Part shown: one piece after another, positions 10,831 through 19,551 of the stretch
How the letters are laid out: every line of letters starts with the position of its first letter
Position numbering within the stretch: position 1 is the stretch's first letter
NCBI GenBank assembly: GCA_903858635.1
Contig: CAIOJO010000097.1
Span: 1 to 64,000, forward strand
Source of the DNA: an uncultured Telmatospirillum sp.
Lineage (GTDB): Bacteria > Pseudomonadota > Alphaproteobacteria > Rhodospirillales > Magnetospirillaceae
DNA length: 64,000 nucleotides
Direction of reading: 5' to 3'
Made by a program: the position numbers and the translations under genes
Notes under the pieces: model-generated
Seen by the model: only the letters and a program-made list of their open reading frames with translations
Told to the model about the DNA's origin: nothing
Database searches by the model: none

Positions 10831-11490
10831 ATGCACCTGATCTTGTTGGGGCCGCCCGGCGGCGGCAAGGGAACGCAAGCCAAGCGGCTGCAGGACGAGT
10901 ACGGCCTGGTGCAGTTGTCGACCGGCGACATGCTGCGCGCCGCCGTGGCCTCGGGCAGCGAGATCGGCAAGCAGGCCAAGGCGGTGATGGAGGCCGGCAA
11001 GCTGGTCTCGGACGACATCGTCATCGGCATCATCGCCGACCGTATCAAACAGCCGGACGCCAAGAAGGGCTTTATCCTCGACGGCTTCCCGCGCACCGTG
11101 GCGCAGGCCGAGGCACTCGACAAGATGCTGACCGAGCGGAAGCTGAAGATCGATGCGGCGATCGAGGTGCGGGTGCCCGACACCATGATCGTCGAACGCA
11201 TTACCGGCCGCTTCACCTGCGCCAAATGCGGGGCCGGCTACCATGACAAGTTCCAGCGGCCGAAGGCCGACGGGGTGTGCGACGCCTGCGGTGGCCGGGA
11301 GTTCGTCCGCCGCGCCGACGACAATGCCGCCACCGTGCAGTCGCGGCTCGACGCCTACCACGCCCAGACCGCGCCGATCCTGCCTTTCTACGACAAGAAG
11401 GGTGTGTTGAAGGTGGTGGACGGGACGCTGCCCATCGAAGAGGTTACCAAACGGCTGAGAGACATCGTCGAGGGTTCAGCGGTCAGTTGA
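10831..11490 (+). CDS. adk: Adenylate kinase (long form, zinc lid)
   Basis: The 219-residue enzyme interconverts ATP + AMP and 2 ADP. The P-loop GPPGGGKGT is at residues 7-15, the AMP-binding STGDMLRAAV follows, and DGFPRT is present. The lid has four cysteines in CAKC...CDAC, so it is the zinc-binding long form, unlike E. coli Adk. It starts two bases after secY; its stop codon overlaps the -35 box of the next promoter. Confidence 0.97.
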   Translation: MHLILLGPPGGGKGTQAKRLQDEYGLVQLSTGDMLRAAVASGSEIGKQAKAVMEAGKLVSDDIVIGIIADRIKQPDAKKGFILDGFPRTVAQAEALDKMLTERKLKIDAAIEVRVPDTMIVERITGRFTCAKCGAGYHDKFQRPKADGVCDACGGREFVRRADDNAATVQSRLDAYHAQTAPILPFYDKKGVLKVVDGTLPIEEVTKRLRDIVEGSAVS

Positions 11491-11514
11491 CAGGGCGGTG
11501 AAACGCCCTATAAT
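11487..11514 (+). promoter_or_regulatory. Near-perfect sigma-70 promoter for rpsM-rpsK
   Basis: A TTGACA box (11487-11492) and a TATAAT box (11509-11514), both perfect consensus, are separated by 16 bases. The -35 box overlaps the adk stop codon. The spacer itself is an inverted repeat, GGGCG/CGCCC around GTGAAA (11493-11508). The likely start is near 11521, giving a leader of about 60 bases before rpsM. It would give the alpha operon an independent start. Confidence 0.8.
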
Positions 11515-11583
11515 CGCGCACCTTCGGATTCTGGCCGCGGATTCGGGTGCTTTAGTTCGTCTTGAGTGAAGGAGTAACCAGCC

Positions 11584-11961
11584 TTGGCGCGTATCGCTGG
11601 CGTTAATATCCCGACCAATAAGCGGGTTCTGATCGCGCTGACCTACATCCATGGGATCGGCCGCGCGAAGGCGCAGCAGATCGTTGCGAAGGTCGGCATT
11701 CCGGAGGCTAAGCGAGTTAGCCAACTGTCCGACGACGAGGTCCTGCGGATCCGCGAAGTGATCGACCGCGAGTATCAGGTCGAGGGTGACCTGCGTCGCG
11801 AAGTGGCGATGAACATCAAGCGTTTGATGGACCTAGGTTGCTATCGTGGCCTTCGGCATCGTCGCGGCCTACCGGTGCATGGCCAGCGGACACATACCAA
11901 TGCCCGTACCCGCAAGGGTCCGGCCAAGCCGATCGCCGGCAAGAAGAAGGTGACGAAGTAA
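11584..11961 (+). CDS. rpsM: 30S ribosomal protein S13
   Basis: The 125-residue protein reads [26 protein letters not shown] at its start and has the conserved [19 protein letters not shown] near its end. The start codon is TTG at 11584, supported by AAGGAG about ten bases upstream and by the family N-terminus. No L36 gene lies between secY/adk and rpsM, as is usual in alphaproteobacteria. Confidence 0.97.
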   Translation: MARIAGVNIPTNKRVLIALTYIHGIGRAKAQQIVAKVGIPEAKRVSQLSDDEVLRIREVIDREYQVEGDLRREVAMNIKRLMDLGCYRGLRHRRGLPVHGQRTHTNARTRKGPAKPIAGKKKVTK

Positions 11962-11962
11962 C

Positions 11963-12355
11963 ATGGCTAAGCCAGCAGCTGCGCGTCCCCGCCGGCGCGA
12001 ACGGAAGAATATTACGTCGGGCGTGGCGCATGTGAACGCCACGTTCAACAACACGATGATCACCATCACCGACGCGCAGGGCAACACCATCGCCTGGTCG
12101 TCGTCGGGGATGCAGGGCTTCAAGGGCTCGCGCAAGTCCACCCCGTACGCCGCCCAGGTGGCCGCAGAGGATGCCGGCCGCAAGGCGGCCGAGCACGGCA
12201 TGCGGACCTTGGAGGTTGAGGTCAAGGGGCCCGGTGCCGGCCGCGAGTCGGCTTTGCGCGCCCTGCAGGCTGTGGGCTTCGCCATCACGTCGATCCGCGA
12301 TGTGACGCCGATTCCGCATAACGGCTGTCGCCCGCGCAAGCGCCGTCGGGTCTGA
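11963..12355 (+). CDS. rpsK: 30S ribosomal protein S11
   Basis: The 130-residue protein includes [25 protein letters not shown] and the C-terminal [18 protein letters not shown], both diagnostic of S11, a platform protein next to the mRNA exit. It begins one base after the rpsM stop. Confidence 0.98.
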   Translation: MAKPAAARPRRRERKNITSGVAHVNATFNNTMITITDAQGNTIAWSSSGMQGFKGSRKSTPYAAQVAAEDAGRKAAEHGMRTLEVEVKGPGAGRESALRALQAVGFAITSIRDVTPIPHNGCRPRKRRRV

Positions 12356-12459
12356 CGACCCCACGCGATTTCCCTGGCATGCCGGCGGCCCCCAGCGGGC
12401 CGGCGGCGTGCCGTCGCAATACGGCTTATATCTGCCGTTCCTAACATGAGGCCACGCTC

Positions 12460-13476
12460 GTGATTCAACGTAACTGGCAGGAACTGATCAAACCCAACAA
12501 GCTCAACATCGAAGCCGGTGCTGACGTGACGCGGAGCGCCACGGTGGTCGCCGAGCCGCTGGAACGCGGCTTCGGCCTTACGCTTGGCAACGCGCTGCGG
12601 CGCGTGCTCTTGTCGTCGCTGCAGGGTGCGGCGGTGACCGCGCTGCACATCGAGGGCGTGCTGCACGAGTTCTCGTCGATCCCCGGGGTGCGCGAGGATG
12701 TGACCGACATCATCCTCAACATCAAGACGCTGGGCCTGCGCATGCATGGCGAGGGGCCGAAGCGGATGGCGCTGCGCGCCACCGGTGCCGGCGAAGTGAC
12801 GGCCGGGATGATCGAGACCGGCCACGACATCGAGGTCATGGACCCGGAATTGGTGCTGTGCACCTTGGACGAGGGGGCCACCCTCAACATGGAGCTCACC
12901 GTCGAGTCCGGGAAGGGCTACGTGCCGGCTTCGCAGAACAGGCCCGAGGATTCGCCGATCGCCCTGATCCCGATCGACGCCATCTTCTCGCCGGTGCGCA
13001 AGGTGGCCTACAAGGTCGAGAACACCCGTGTCGGCCAGGTCACCGACTACGACAAGCTGTCGATGCAGGTCGAGACCAACGGCGCGGTGACTCCCGAGGA
13101 CGCGGTGGCTCTGGCCGCGCGCATCCTGCAGGACCAGTTGCAGCTCTTCATCAACTTCGAGGAACCGCAGGTGGTTGCCGAGGAGGAGAAGAAGGACGAG
13201 CTGCCGTTCAACAAGAACCTGCTGCGCAAGGTCGACGAACTCGAATTGTCGGTCCGTTCGGCCAACTGCCTGAAGAACGACAACATCATCTATATCGGCG
13301 ATCTGGTGCAGAAGACCGAAGCAGAAATGCTCCGCACGCCGAACTTCGGCCGCAAGTCGCTGAACGAGATCAAGGAAGTGCTGGCCCAGATGGGTCTGCA
13401 TCTCGGTATGGAAATCCCCAATTGGCCGCCTGAGAACATCGAAGAGCTGGCCAAGAAGCTGGAAGAGCCCTACTAA
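12460..13476 (+). CDS. rpoA: DNA-directed RNA polymerase subunit alpha
   Basis: The 338-residue protein begins with the alphaproteobacterial form [15 protein letters not shown] and contains [20 protein letters not shown] (dimerisation domain) and the C-terminal domain with [23 protein letters not shown], which contacts UP elements and activators. The start codon is GTG at 12460. The 104-base spacer before it is GC-rich and can fold (GGCCC/GGGCC around 12388-12402). Confidence 0.98.
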   Translation: MIQRNWQELIKPNKLNIEAGADVTRSATVVAEPLERGFGLTLGNALRRVLLSSLQGAAVTALHIEGVLHEFSSIPGVREDVTDIILNIKTLGLRMHGEGPKRMALRATGAGEVTAGMIETGHDIEVMDPELVLCTLDEGATLNMELTVESGKGYVPASQNRPEDSPIALIPIDAIFSPVRKVAYKVENTRVGQVTDYDKLSMQVETNGAVTPEDAVALAARILQDQLQLFINFEEPQVVAEEEKKDELPFNKNLLRKVDELELSVRSANCLKNDNIIYIGDLVQKTEAEMLRTPNFGRKSLNEIKEVLAQMGLHLGMEIPNWPPENIEELAKKLEEPY

Positions 13477-13491
13477 GCTCGACCGCGCCCC

Positions 13492-13560
13492 GTCGTGCAC
13501 GACCGTCCAAGGGGACGGTCGCGGCGGCGGGTTTCGACCACCGGCGTCGTGCGCGACGCC
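13492..13560 (+). other. Three consecutive inverted repeats between rpoA and rplQ
   Basis: The 107-base spacer contains a 12-bp palindrome GTCGTGCACGAC (13492-13503), a perfect 8-bp hairpin GACCGTCC/GGACGGTC with an AAGG loop (13501-13520), and a perfect 7-bp hairpin GGCGTCG/CGACGCC with a TGCG loop (13543-13560). None has a U-tract. They may be processing or stability elements separating rpoA from rplQ in the transcript. Confidence 0.5.
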
Positions 13561-13583
13561 ATGCCCAGAGGAGTGAGTGTCCC

Positions 13584-14003
13584 ATGCGTCACGGTATGAA
13601 CGGCCGCAAGCTGAACCGCCGGACTCAGGCCCGCAAGGCCTTGTTCGCCAATCTCGCCGTCGCCCTGTTCAAGCACGAGCAGATCCGCACCACGCTGCCC
13701 AAGGCCAAGGACCTGCGTCCGGTGGCCGAGAAGCTCATCACCTTGGGCAAGCGCGGCGACCTGCACGCCCGCCGGCAGGCCATCTCGTTCCTGCGCGACG
13801 AGAAGATCGTCGGCAAGCTGTTTGCCAGCCTGGCCGAGCGCTACAAGACCCGCCAGGGCGGCTATACCCGCGTGCTGAAGGCCGGGTTCCGTTATGGCGA
13901 TGCGGCGCCGATGGCGATCATCGAATTGGTCGACCGCGATCCCGAGGCCAAGGGCCAGGACAGCGGGCCGGTACAGACCGCCGAAGACTCCGCCGAGGAA
14001 TAG
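13584..14003 (+). CDS. rplQ: 50S ribosomal protein L17
   Basis: The 139-residue protein begins [25 protein letters not shown] and has [19 protein letters not shown], typical of L17. It is the last gene of the alpha operon. The conserved domain ends by about residue 118; the rest is an acidic tail. Confidence 0.97.
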   Translation: MRHGMNGRKLNRRTQARKALFANLAVALFKHEQIRTTLPKAKDLRPVAEKLITLGKRGDLHARRQAISFLRDEKIVGKLFASLAERYKTRQGGYTRVLKAGFRYGDAAPMAIIELVDRDPEAKGQDSGPVQTAEDSAEE

Positions 14004-14011
14004 GCCGGCGC

Positions 14012-14027
14012 GGGGGGCGCGCCCCCC
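14012..14027 (+). terminator. GC palindrome after rplQ, possible terminator
   Basis: Nine bases after the rplQ stop lies GGGGGGCGCGCCCCCC, a 16-base perfect palindrome. A short run of mixed A/T follows but no U-tract, so the call as end of the ribosomal operon rests on position and stem strength only. Confidence 0.3.
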
Positions 14028-14037
14028 CGATATCGTT

Positions 14038-14109
14038 ATTGCGAGCCGAAGGCGAAGCAATCCAGGTGTAGCCACATCTGGATTGCTTCTTCGCTTTGCG
14101 CCCTGCAAT
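14038..14109. repeat. Interspersed long-hairpin repeat (REP-like)
   Basis: Two arms of about 32 and 36 bases (ATTGCGAG...AATCCAGGTGT and its near complement ACATCTGGATT...CTGCAAT) surround a 4-base centre. The core AAGCAATCCAG/CTGGATTGCTT pairs perfectly. Elements of this form recur in many proteobacterial genomes. It may also end the rplQ transcript. Confidence 0.6.
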
Positions 14110-14155
14110 GGCGAATGCTCTACTAAGGGCCGGTAACCAGCGATCTCGGACCTGA

Positions 14156-15550
14156 ATGATGCGCGCTCTGCTTTCCCTTCTGATGGTGGCCCTCCTGTGG
14201 TCGGCGCCCACCTTCGCGCAAGCGGTGCCGCAATCGCGCGAGCAGTTGCAGTTCAGCTTCGCGCCGGTGGTGAAGCAGGCGGCCCCCGCGGTGGTCAACA
14301 TCTATACGAAGAAGGTGGTGAAGAACGTCTCGCCGATGTTCTCCGACCCCTTTTTCCGCCATTTCTTCGGCGACCAGATGGGCATTCCGCGTGACCGGGT
14401 GCAGCAGTCCCTGGGCTCGGGGGTCATCGTCAAATCCGATGGTACGGTCGTCACCAACAACCATGTGATTCGCGATTCCGACGAGATCACCGTGGTTCTG
14501 GCGGATCGCCGCGAATTCGAGGCGACGGTGGTCGGCGCCGACGAGCGGACCGATCTTGCGGTGATCAAGATCAATACCGGAGGGCAGGCCCTGCCGGTGC
14601 TACCCTTGGGCGATTCGGACGCGCTCGAGGTGGGCGACGTGGTGTTGGCGATCGGCAATCCGTTCGGCGTCGGTCAGACCGTCACCATGGGCATCGTCTC
14701 GGCCCTGGCCCGCACCTCGGTGGGCATCTCCGATTATCGCTCGTTCATCCAGACCGACGCGGCGATCAATCCGGGCAATTCCGGCGGCGCCCTGGTCGAC
14801 CTGCAGGGCAGGGTGGTCGGCATCAACAGCGCCATCTACTCGTCGGGCGATGGCGGCGGCTCGATCGGCATCGGGTTCGCCATTCCGGCGACCATGGTTC
14901 GGGCGGTTCTGGCCAGCATCACCAGCGGCGGCAAGGCGGTGCGTCCTTGGCTGGGCGCCGGTGGCCAGGCGGTGACCGCGGAGATGTTCCAGGCCCTGAA
15001 GATGCAGCGGCCGTTCGGCGTTCTGGTCAACGCGGTGCAGCCGGGCAGCCCGGCCGAACAGGCGGGGGTCAAGCTGGGCGATGTCATCACCGCGATCAAT
15101 GGCCGCGAAGTGGACGACCCGGAGGCGCTCCGGTTCCGCATCGCCACCCTGACGGTCGGCACCGCCGCCCAACTGACGGTGATCCGGGCCGGCCAGGAAC
15201 AGCAGCTGGCTGCCAAGCTGACGACGCCCCCCGACCTGCCGCCCCGCGACAGCGCCGAGATTGCCGGGCGCAACCCGTTCAGCGGCGCCACGGTGGCCAA
15301 TATGAACCCGGCGCTGGCCGACGAATTGGGCTTGGAGACGATGGATCCGGGAGTCACCATCATCCGCGTGCGGCCCGGCACCATCGCCCATCGCCTGCAG
15401 TTCCAGCCGGGCGACCAGATCCTCAAGGTGAACGGCCACGGCGTCGCGACGGTGGCCGAATTGCGCCCGGTCTTGGCCGGAGCGCAGCAGGGCTGGACGG
15501 TCACCATCCGCCGATCGGGCGAGACGATGACGCTGTCGATCGGCGGCTGA
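14156..15550 (+). CDS. degP: DegP/HtrA-family periplasmic serine protease
   Basis: The 464-residue protein has a signal peptide (hydrophobic residues 4-20, AxA-like site after APTFAQA). The protease domain has the triad His103 (NNHVI), Asp133 (RTDLAVIK) and Ser209 (INPGNSGGAL), followed by two PDZ domains at about 265-355 and 375-460. It degrades or refolds damaged envelope proteins. Two adjacent ATGs (14156 and 14159) could serve as start. DegP, DegQ and DegS cannot be told apart with certainty; two PDZ domains exclude DegS. Confidence 0.93.
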   Translation: MMRALLSLLMVALLWSAPTFAQAVPQSREQLQFSFAPVVKQAAPAVVNIYTKKVVKNVSPMFSDPFFRHFFGDQMGIPRDRVQQSLGSGVIVKSDGTVVTNNHVIRDSDEITVVLADRREFEATVVGADERTDLAVIKINTGGQALPVLPLGDSDALEVGDVVLAIGNPFGVGQTVTMGIVSALARTSVGISDYRSFIQTDAAINPGNSGGALVDLQGRVVGINSAIYSSGDGGGSIGIGFAIPATMVRAVLASITSGGKAVRPWLGAGGQAVTAEMFQALKMQRPFGVLVNAVQPGSPAEQAGVKLGDVITAINGREVDDPEALRFRIATLTVGTAAQLTVIRAGQEQQLAAKLTTPPDLPPRDSAEIAGRNPFSGATVANMNPALADELGLETMDPGVTIIRVRPGTIAHRLQFQPGDQILKVNGHGVATVAELRPVLAGAQQGWTVTIRRSGETMTLSIGG

Positions 15551-15595
15551 GTCGTAAGGACGCTGAAGGGCTGGTCAGAAATGAGCCAATTACAT

Positions 15596-15658
15596 CGTCA
15601 TTCCCGCGAAAGCGGGAATCCAGCCGGCGGCATGGATCCCCGCCTGCGCGGGGATGAC
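15596..15658. repeat. Double-hairpin interspersed repeat
   Basis: Two perfect 8-bp hairpins lie side by side: ATTCCCGC/GCGGGAAT with a GAAA loop (15600-15619) and ATCCCCGC/GCGGGGAT with a CTGC loop (15636-15655). The outer ends GTCAT and ATGAC are also complementary, so the whole 63-base unit can fold as one structure. This sequence type is widespread in proteobacteria. It ends nine bases before rarA. Confidence 0.65.
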
Positions 15659-15666
15659 CAAATAAG

Positions 15667-16968
15667 ATGACCGGCCTGTTCGACGCCCAGGCCCCACGTC
15701 CCCTGGCCGATCGCCTGCGGCCGCGCAGCCTGGCCGAAGTGGTGGGGCAGGATCATCTGGTCGGGGCGGACGGGCCGCTGGGGCGGATGCTGGCCCAGGG
15801 CCGGCTGTCGTCGATCATCCTGTGGGGGCCGCCGGGAACCGGCAAGACCACCATCGCCCGATTGCTGGCGGAACGGATCGACCTGGCCTTCGAGCCGTTA
15901 TCGGCGGTGTTCTCCGGGGTGGCCGATCTGCGCAAGGTGTTCGACGCGGCGGCCAAGCGCCGTGCCTTGGGCCAGGGGACGTTGTTGTTCGTCGACGAAA
16001 TCCATCGTTTCAACCGCGCCCAGCAGGATGGCTTCCTCCCCTTCGTCGAGGATGGCACGGTCACCCTGGTCGGGGCGACCACGGAGAACCCGTCCTTCGA
16101 GCTCAATGCCGCCTTGCTGTCGCGCTGCCAGGTCCTGGTGCTGCGCCGGCTCGACGACGACGCGCTGGAACAATTGCTGCTGCGGGCCGAAGCGGCGATG
16201 GAGCGGCCGTTGCCGGTCGACGGCGATAGCCGTTCGACCCTGCGCGCCATGGCCGACGGCGACGGCCGCTACCTGTTGAATCTGGTCGAACAGATCTATG
16301 CCCTGGCCCCGGCTCAGCCGCTCGACGCCAAGGGATTGGCCGCCGCCGTGCAGAAGCGGGCGCCGCTTTACGACAAGGGGCAGGAAGGCCACTACAACCT
16401 GATCAGCGCCTTGCACAAGTCGTTGCGCGGCTCGGATGCCGATGCGGCGCTTTATTGGATGGCCCGCATGCTGGCCGGCGGCGAGGACCCTCTGTTCATC
16501 GCCCGGCGGCTGACCCGTTTCGCCGTCGAGGATGTCGGGCTGGCCGATCCGCAGGCGGTCCAGCAGGCGTTGGCGGCCTGGGACGTCTATGAGCGTCTGG
16601 GCAGCCCCGAGGGCGAGTTGGCGCTGGCCCAACTGGTCATCTATCTGGGAACGGCGCCCAAGTCCAACGCTGCCTATTTGGCGTTCAATGCGGCGACCAA
16701 GGCGGCCCGCGAAACGGGCTCGCTGATGCCGCCGATGCATATCCTGAACGCGCCGACCCGAATGATGAAGGAGTTGGGTTACGGCTCCGGGTATGTCTAT
16801 GATCATGACACCGCGGATGGTTTCTCGGGACAGAACTACTTCCCCGACGGTATGCCGCGCCGCCATTTCTACAAGCCGGTGGACCGCGGCTTCGAGCGCG
16901 AGGTGAAGAAACGTCTGGATTACTGGGACAGGTTGCGTGGCCGCTCCCAAGAGGGCGACGAACAATAA
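15667..16968 (+). CDS. rarA: Replication-associated recombination protein RarA (MgsA)
   Basis: This 433-residue AAA+ ATPase has Walker A GPPGTGKT at residues 54-61, Walker B LLFVDEIH at 106-113, the sensor GATTENPSFELN, and the C-terminal tetramerisation region with GSPEGELALAQ and YLGTAPKSNAAY. It acts at stalled replication forks and resembles clamp-loader subunits. Length and motifs match the family throughout. Confidence 0.96.
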   Translation: MTGLFDAQAPRPLADRLRPRSLAEVVGQDHLVGADGPLGRMLAQGRLSSIILWGPPGTGKTTIARLLAERIDLAFEPLSAVFSGVADLRKVFDAAAKRRALGQGTLLFVDEIHRFNRAQQDGFLPFVEDGTVTLVGATTENPSFELNAALLSRCQVLVLRRLDDDALEQLLLRAEAAMERPLPVDGDSRSTLRAMADGDGRYLLNLVEQIYALAPAQPLDAKGLAAAVQKRAPLYDKGQEGHYNLISALHKSLRGSDADAALYWMARMLAGGEDPLFIARRLTRFAVEDVGLADPQAVQQALAAWDVYERLGSPEGELALAQLVIYLGTAPKSNAAYLAFNAATKAARETGSLMPPMHILNAPTRMMKELGYGSGYVYDHDTADGFSGQNYFPDGMPRRHFYKPVDRGFEREVKKRLDYWDRLRGRSQEGDEQ

Positions 16969-16987
16969 GATGAGCAATGAGGGAAAT

Positions 16988-17986
16988 ATGGCCGCCGTTC
17001 AAACAGTGGCCGTCGACCAGGACGAAGCCGAATTGCGGCTCGACCGCTGGTTCAAGCGGCGCTATCCGGCGCTTGGCCACGGCATGCTGGAACGGTTGCT
17101 GCGCACCGGCCAGGTGCGGGTCGACGGCAAGCGGGCGAAGGCCAATCAGCGTCTGGAATCGGGCCAGGTGATTCGGGTGCCGCCGCTGACCGGCGCTCAG
17201 GTCGCCGCCGTTGCGGCCAAGCCGACCTTGCGCGTCAGCGAGGCGGAGGCCAAGAGCCTGCGCGATGCCGTCCTCTATAAGGACGACGAGGTCATCGTGC
17301 TGAACAAGCCGCCCGGCTTGCCGGTACAGGGCGGAACCAATCTCGATACCCATCTCGACGCCATGCTCGACCTGCTGACCTACGACGCGGCCGAGCGTCC
17401 GCGTCTGGTGCATCGTCTCGACAAGGACACCAGCGGCGTCCTCGTGCTAGGTCGGACGGCAGCCGCCACGGCCAAGCTGGCCGCCGCCTTTCGCAGCCGT
17501 TCGGCGCATAAATGCTATTGGGCGCTGGTGGTCGGCGTGCCCCAATACCCACAGGGCCGGATCGACGCGCCCCTGGCCAAGATGGCCGGGCGCATGGGCG
17601 ACAAGGTGGCGGTGGACGAGGAAGAGGGGCGGCGTGCCGTCACCTACTACCGGGTGGTCGAGGCGGCGTTGAAGAAGGCGGCGTGGCTCGAGCTCGAGCC
17701 GCGCACCGGCCGAACCCACCAGTTGCGGGCCCATTGCGCGCTGCTCGGCACGCCGATCCAGGGGGACGGCAAATATGGCGGGCAGGAAGCCTATCTGAGC
17801 GGGCAAGGGATCAGCCGCAAGCTGCACCTGCATGCCCGGGCCATCGAGCTGCCGCATCCGAAGAAGGGGATCCTGCGTGTGGTTGCGCCCTTGCCGCCGC
17901 ATATGAAAGCCAGCCTGGCCTTCTTCGGCTTTGCCGAGAGTGCGGCCGGCGACCCCTTCACCGCATTTTCCGGAGACGAGCAATGA
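16988..17986 (+). CDS. rluC: RluC-type 23S rRNA pseudouridine synthase
   Basis: The 332-residue protein has an N-terminal S4 RNA-binding domain (residues about 15-70) and an RsuA/RluA catalytic domain with HRLDKDTSG at 142-150, whose Asp145 is the nucleophile. It makes pseudouridines in 23S rRNA. The ATG at 16988 has GAGGG a few bases upstream; an in-frame ATG at 16970 would add six residues but lacks a well-placed site. RluC is preferred over RluD from the N-terminal S4 layout and the sequence as a whole. Confidence 0.88.
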   Translation: MAAVQTVAVDQDEAELRLDRWFKRRYPALGHGMLERLLRTGQVRVDGKRAKANQRLESGQVIRVPPLTGAQVAAVAAKPTLRVSEAEAKSLRDAVLYKDDEVIVLNKPPGLPVQGGTNLDTHLDAMLDLLTYDAAERPRLVHRLDKDTSGVLVLGRTAAATAKLAAAFRSRSAHKCYWALVVGVPQYPQGRIDAPLAKMAGRMGDKVAVDEEEGRRAVTYYRVVEAALKKAAWLELEPRTGRTHQLRAHCALLGTPIQGDGKYGGQEAYLSGQGISRKLHLHARAIELPHPKKGILRVVAPLPPHMKASLAFFGFAESAAGDPFTAFSGDEQ

Positions 17987-18756
17987 GCGCCGAAGGCAGA
18001 GCCGAAATGCGCCAGATCGCCGAGCGGATGTTTTCCGCTTATCTCCGGCAGGTCGAAGAGCGGCATTCCGGCGCTGTCACCATCCCGCAATTGCGCTCGG
18101 TCCTGGCCACCTATTTCGCTTCGCCGGCCTTCCACACGGTCCTGCACCAGGCGCATGGGCGACTGCTCCAGGCGGCGGCGCTCGAGCTGCTGCGGCAACA
18201 GCGCGGCGACCCGTTTCAGCGCATGGTGGTCCATCCCCTGGCCGAGGCGTTCCAGGATGGGCGCCTAGCGCGCGACCTGCTGCCGAGCTATTTCTCCTTT
18301 CTGCACCTAGTGCTGGGCGATGCGCGGGACAAGTTCACCGCCCAATGCGCCGATATCCTGGCCGAGTTGCGCGATCCCGACCCGCTGGGCTTCTCGTGGG
18401 ACAGCTTCTACGAGGATCCGCGCACCAAGCTGATCCTGTGGAGCGTCCTGGTGCGTATCGCCGAAACCTTCCGCCGCTTCGAAGTCCGGCGCGAATGGTT
18501 CATCGGCTTGATGCAGAATCGGCCGCATTCCGTCAGTCTGGGATCGCATGCGTTCCAACCGCGGCCCCGCAGCGACGACGGGCGGGAGGCGAAGCAGTTC
18601 GATACCGAGGAATTCGCCATCCTGTTCGGGGCGCTATTCTCGCCGTTGCGGCAATTGCCGCCGCGCGATCAGGCCACCTTCCAGCGTAGCTTTGGCGCAA
18701 TGCCCGACGAGGTGCTGGGTCATCTGTTCGCCAATCTCGACGCCCAAGCGACGTAG
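17983..18756 (+). CDS. Conserved hypothetical protein
   Basis: The 257-residue protein overlaps the end of the rluC-type gene by four bases (ATGA), so the two are probably co-translated. It is soluble and largely helical by composition, rich in Arg/Phe/Leu, with no signal peptide, membrane segment or catalytic motif that I recognise. The segment with DPRTKLILWSVLVRIAETFRRFE looks like its most ordered part. No function is proposed. Confidence 0.8.
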   Translation: MSAEGRAEMRQIAERMFSAYLRQVEERHSGAVTIPQLRSVLATYFASPAFHTVLHQAHGRLLQAAALELLRQQRGDPFQRMVVHPLAEAFQDGRLARDLLPSYFSFLHLVLGDARDKFTAQCADILAELRDPDPLGFSWDSFYEDPRTKLILWSVLVRIAETFRRFEVRREWFIGLMQNRPHSVSLGSHAFQPRPRSDDGREAKQFDTEEFAILFGALFSPLRQLPPRDQATFQRSFGAMPDEVLGHLFANLDAQAT

Positions 18757-18762
18757 CAATTT

Positions 18763-18790
18763 GAGCCCGCTTCCGGCTCGTCGTTTTGGT
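18763..18790 (+). terminator. Possible intrinsic terminator after 257-aa gene
   Basis: GAGCC (18763-18767) and GGCTC (18775-18779) can pair around a 7-base loop, followed by GTCGTTTTGG. The short stem and interrupted U-run make this a weak call. Confidence 0.3.
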
Positions 18791-18852
18791 GGTGGGGCGG
18801 CGGAACATTGGGTAGACTGCGCCCCAATTCTGATCCCAAAAAAGAAGCGTCC

Positions 18853-19551
18853 ATGTCCGTTTCCAAGCGCTTGGCCATTTTCGACGTCGACGGCACGCTG
18901 ATCGACAGCCAGCACAATATCGTTGCCGCAATGACCGTCGCCTTCCGCGCCAATGACCTCGACGACCCCCGGCCCGAGGCGGTGCGCCGCATCATCGGCT
19001 TGTCCCTGGTCGACGCGGTGGCCCGTCTGTTGCCCGACGACGAAGGCGGGCGTCATCTCGCCGTCGCCCACGCCTACAAGGATGCGTTCCTGCAACTGCG
19101 GGCCCGGCGTGAACACAGCGAGCCGCTGTTCCCTGGCGCCCGAGCCGCCCTTGCCGCCCTGCAGGACGACGGGTGGTTGCTCGGCGTGGCCACCGGCAAG
19201 TCGCGGCGCGGCGTCGAAGCGATGATCGCCCGGCACGGCTTTGGCGAACTTTTCGTCACCCAACAGACGGCCGACGACGCTCCGAGCAAACCGCATCCGG
19301 CGATGCTGTTGCAGGCCCTGGAAGAAACCGGGGTGGCGGCGTCCAACGCGGTAATGATCGGCGACACGACTTTCGACATGGCGATGGGCCGCAGTGCGCG
19401 GGTCCATGCGGCGGGGGTGGTCTGGGGCTACCATCCGCCCGAGGACTTGGTGAGCGCCGGCGCGGAAATCCTGGTGGACAATTACGATGAGTTGCCGGCC
19501 CGGCTGGTCGAACTCGTCGAGGGACCGGTATGCGCTTTAGCACCATCCTGA
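18853..19551 (+). CDS. HAD-superfamily phosphatase, phosphoglycolate phosphatase-like
   Basis: The 232-residue protein has HAD motif I FDVDGTLID with Asp11 and Asp13 as nucleophile and acid/base, motif II in GVATGKS, and motif III/IV around KPHPAMLLQ and VMIGDTTFDMAMG. This is the pattern of Gph-like enzymes that hydrolyse 2-phosphoglycolate or other small phosphate esters; the substrate cannot be read from sequence. The ATG at 18853 is chosen over the longer frame because homologous HAD proteins start shortly before motif I. Its last 22 bases overlap the next gene. Confidence 0.85.
   Translation: MSVSKRLAIFDVDGTLIDSQHNIVAAMTVAFRANDLDDPRPEAVRRIIGLSLVDAVARLLPDDEGGRHLAVAHAYKDAFLQLRARREHSEPLFPGARAALAALQDDGWLLGVATGKSRRGVEAMIARHGFGELFVTQQTADDAPSKPHPAMLLQALEETGVAASNAVMIGDTTFDMAMGRSARVHAAGVVWGYHPPEDLVSAGAEILVDNYDELPARLVELVEGPVCALAPS

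Noticed and set aside
11869-13500. 543-codon minus-strand frame opposite rpsK and rpoA
   Set aside because: Shadow of two essential genes; no ribosome binding site or family match.
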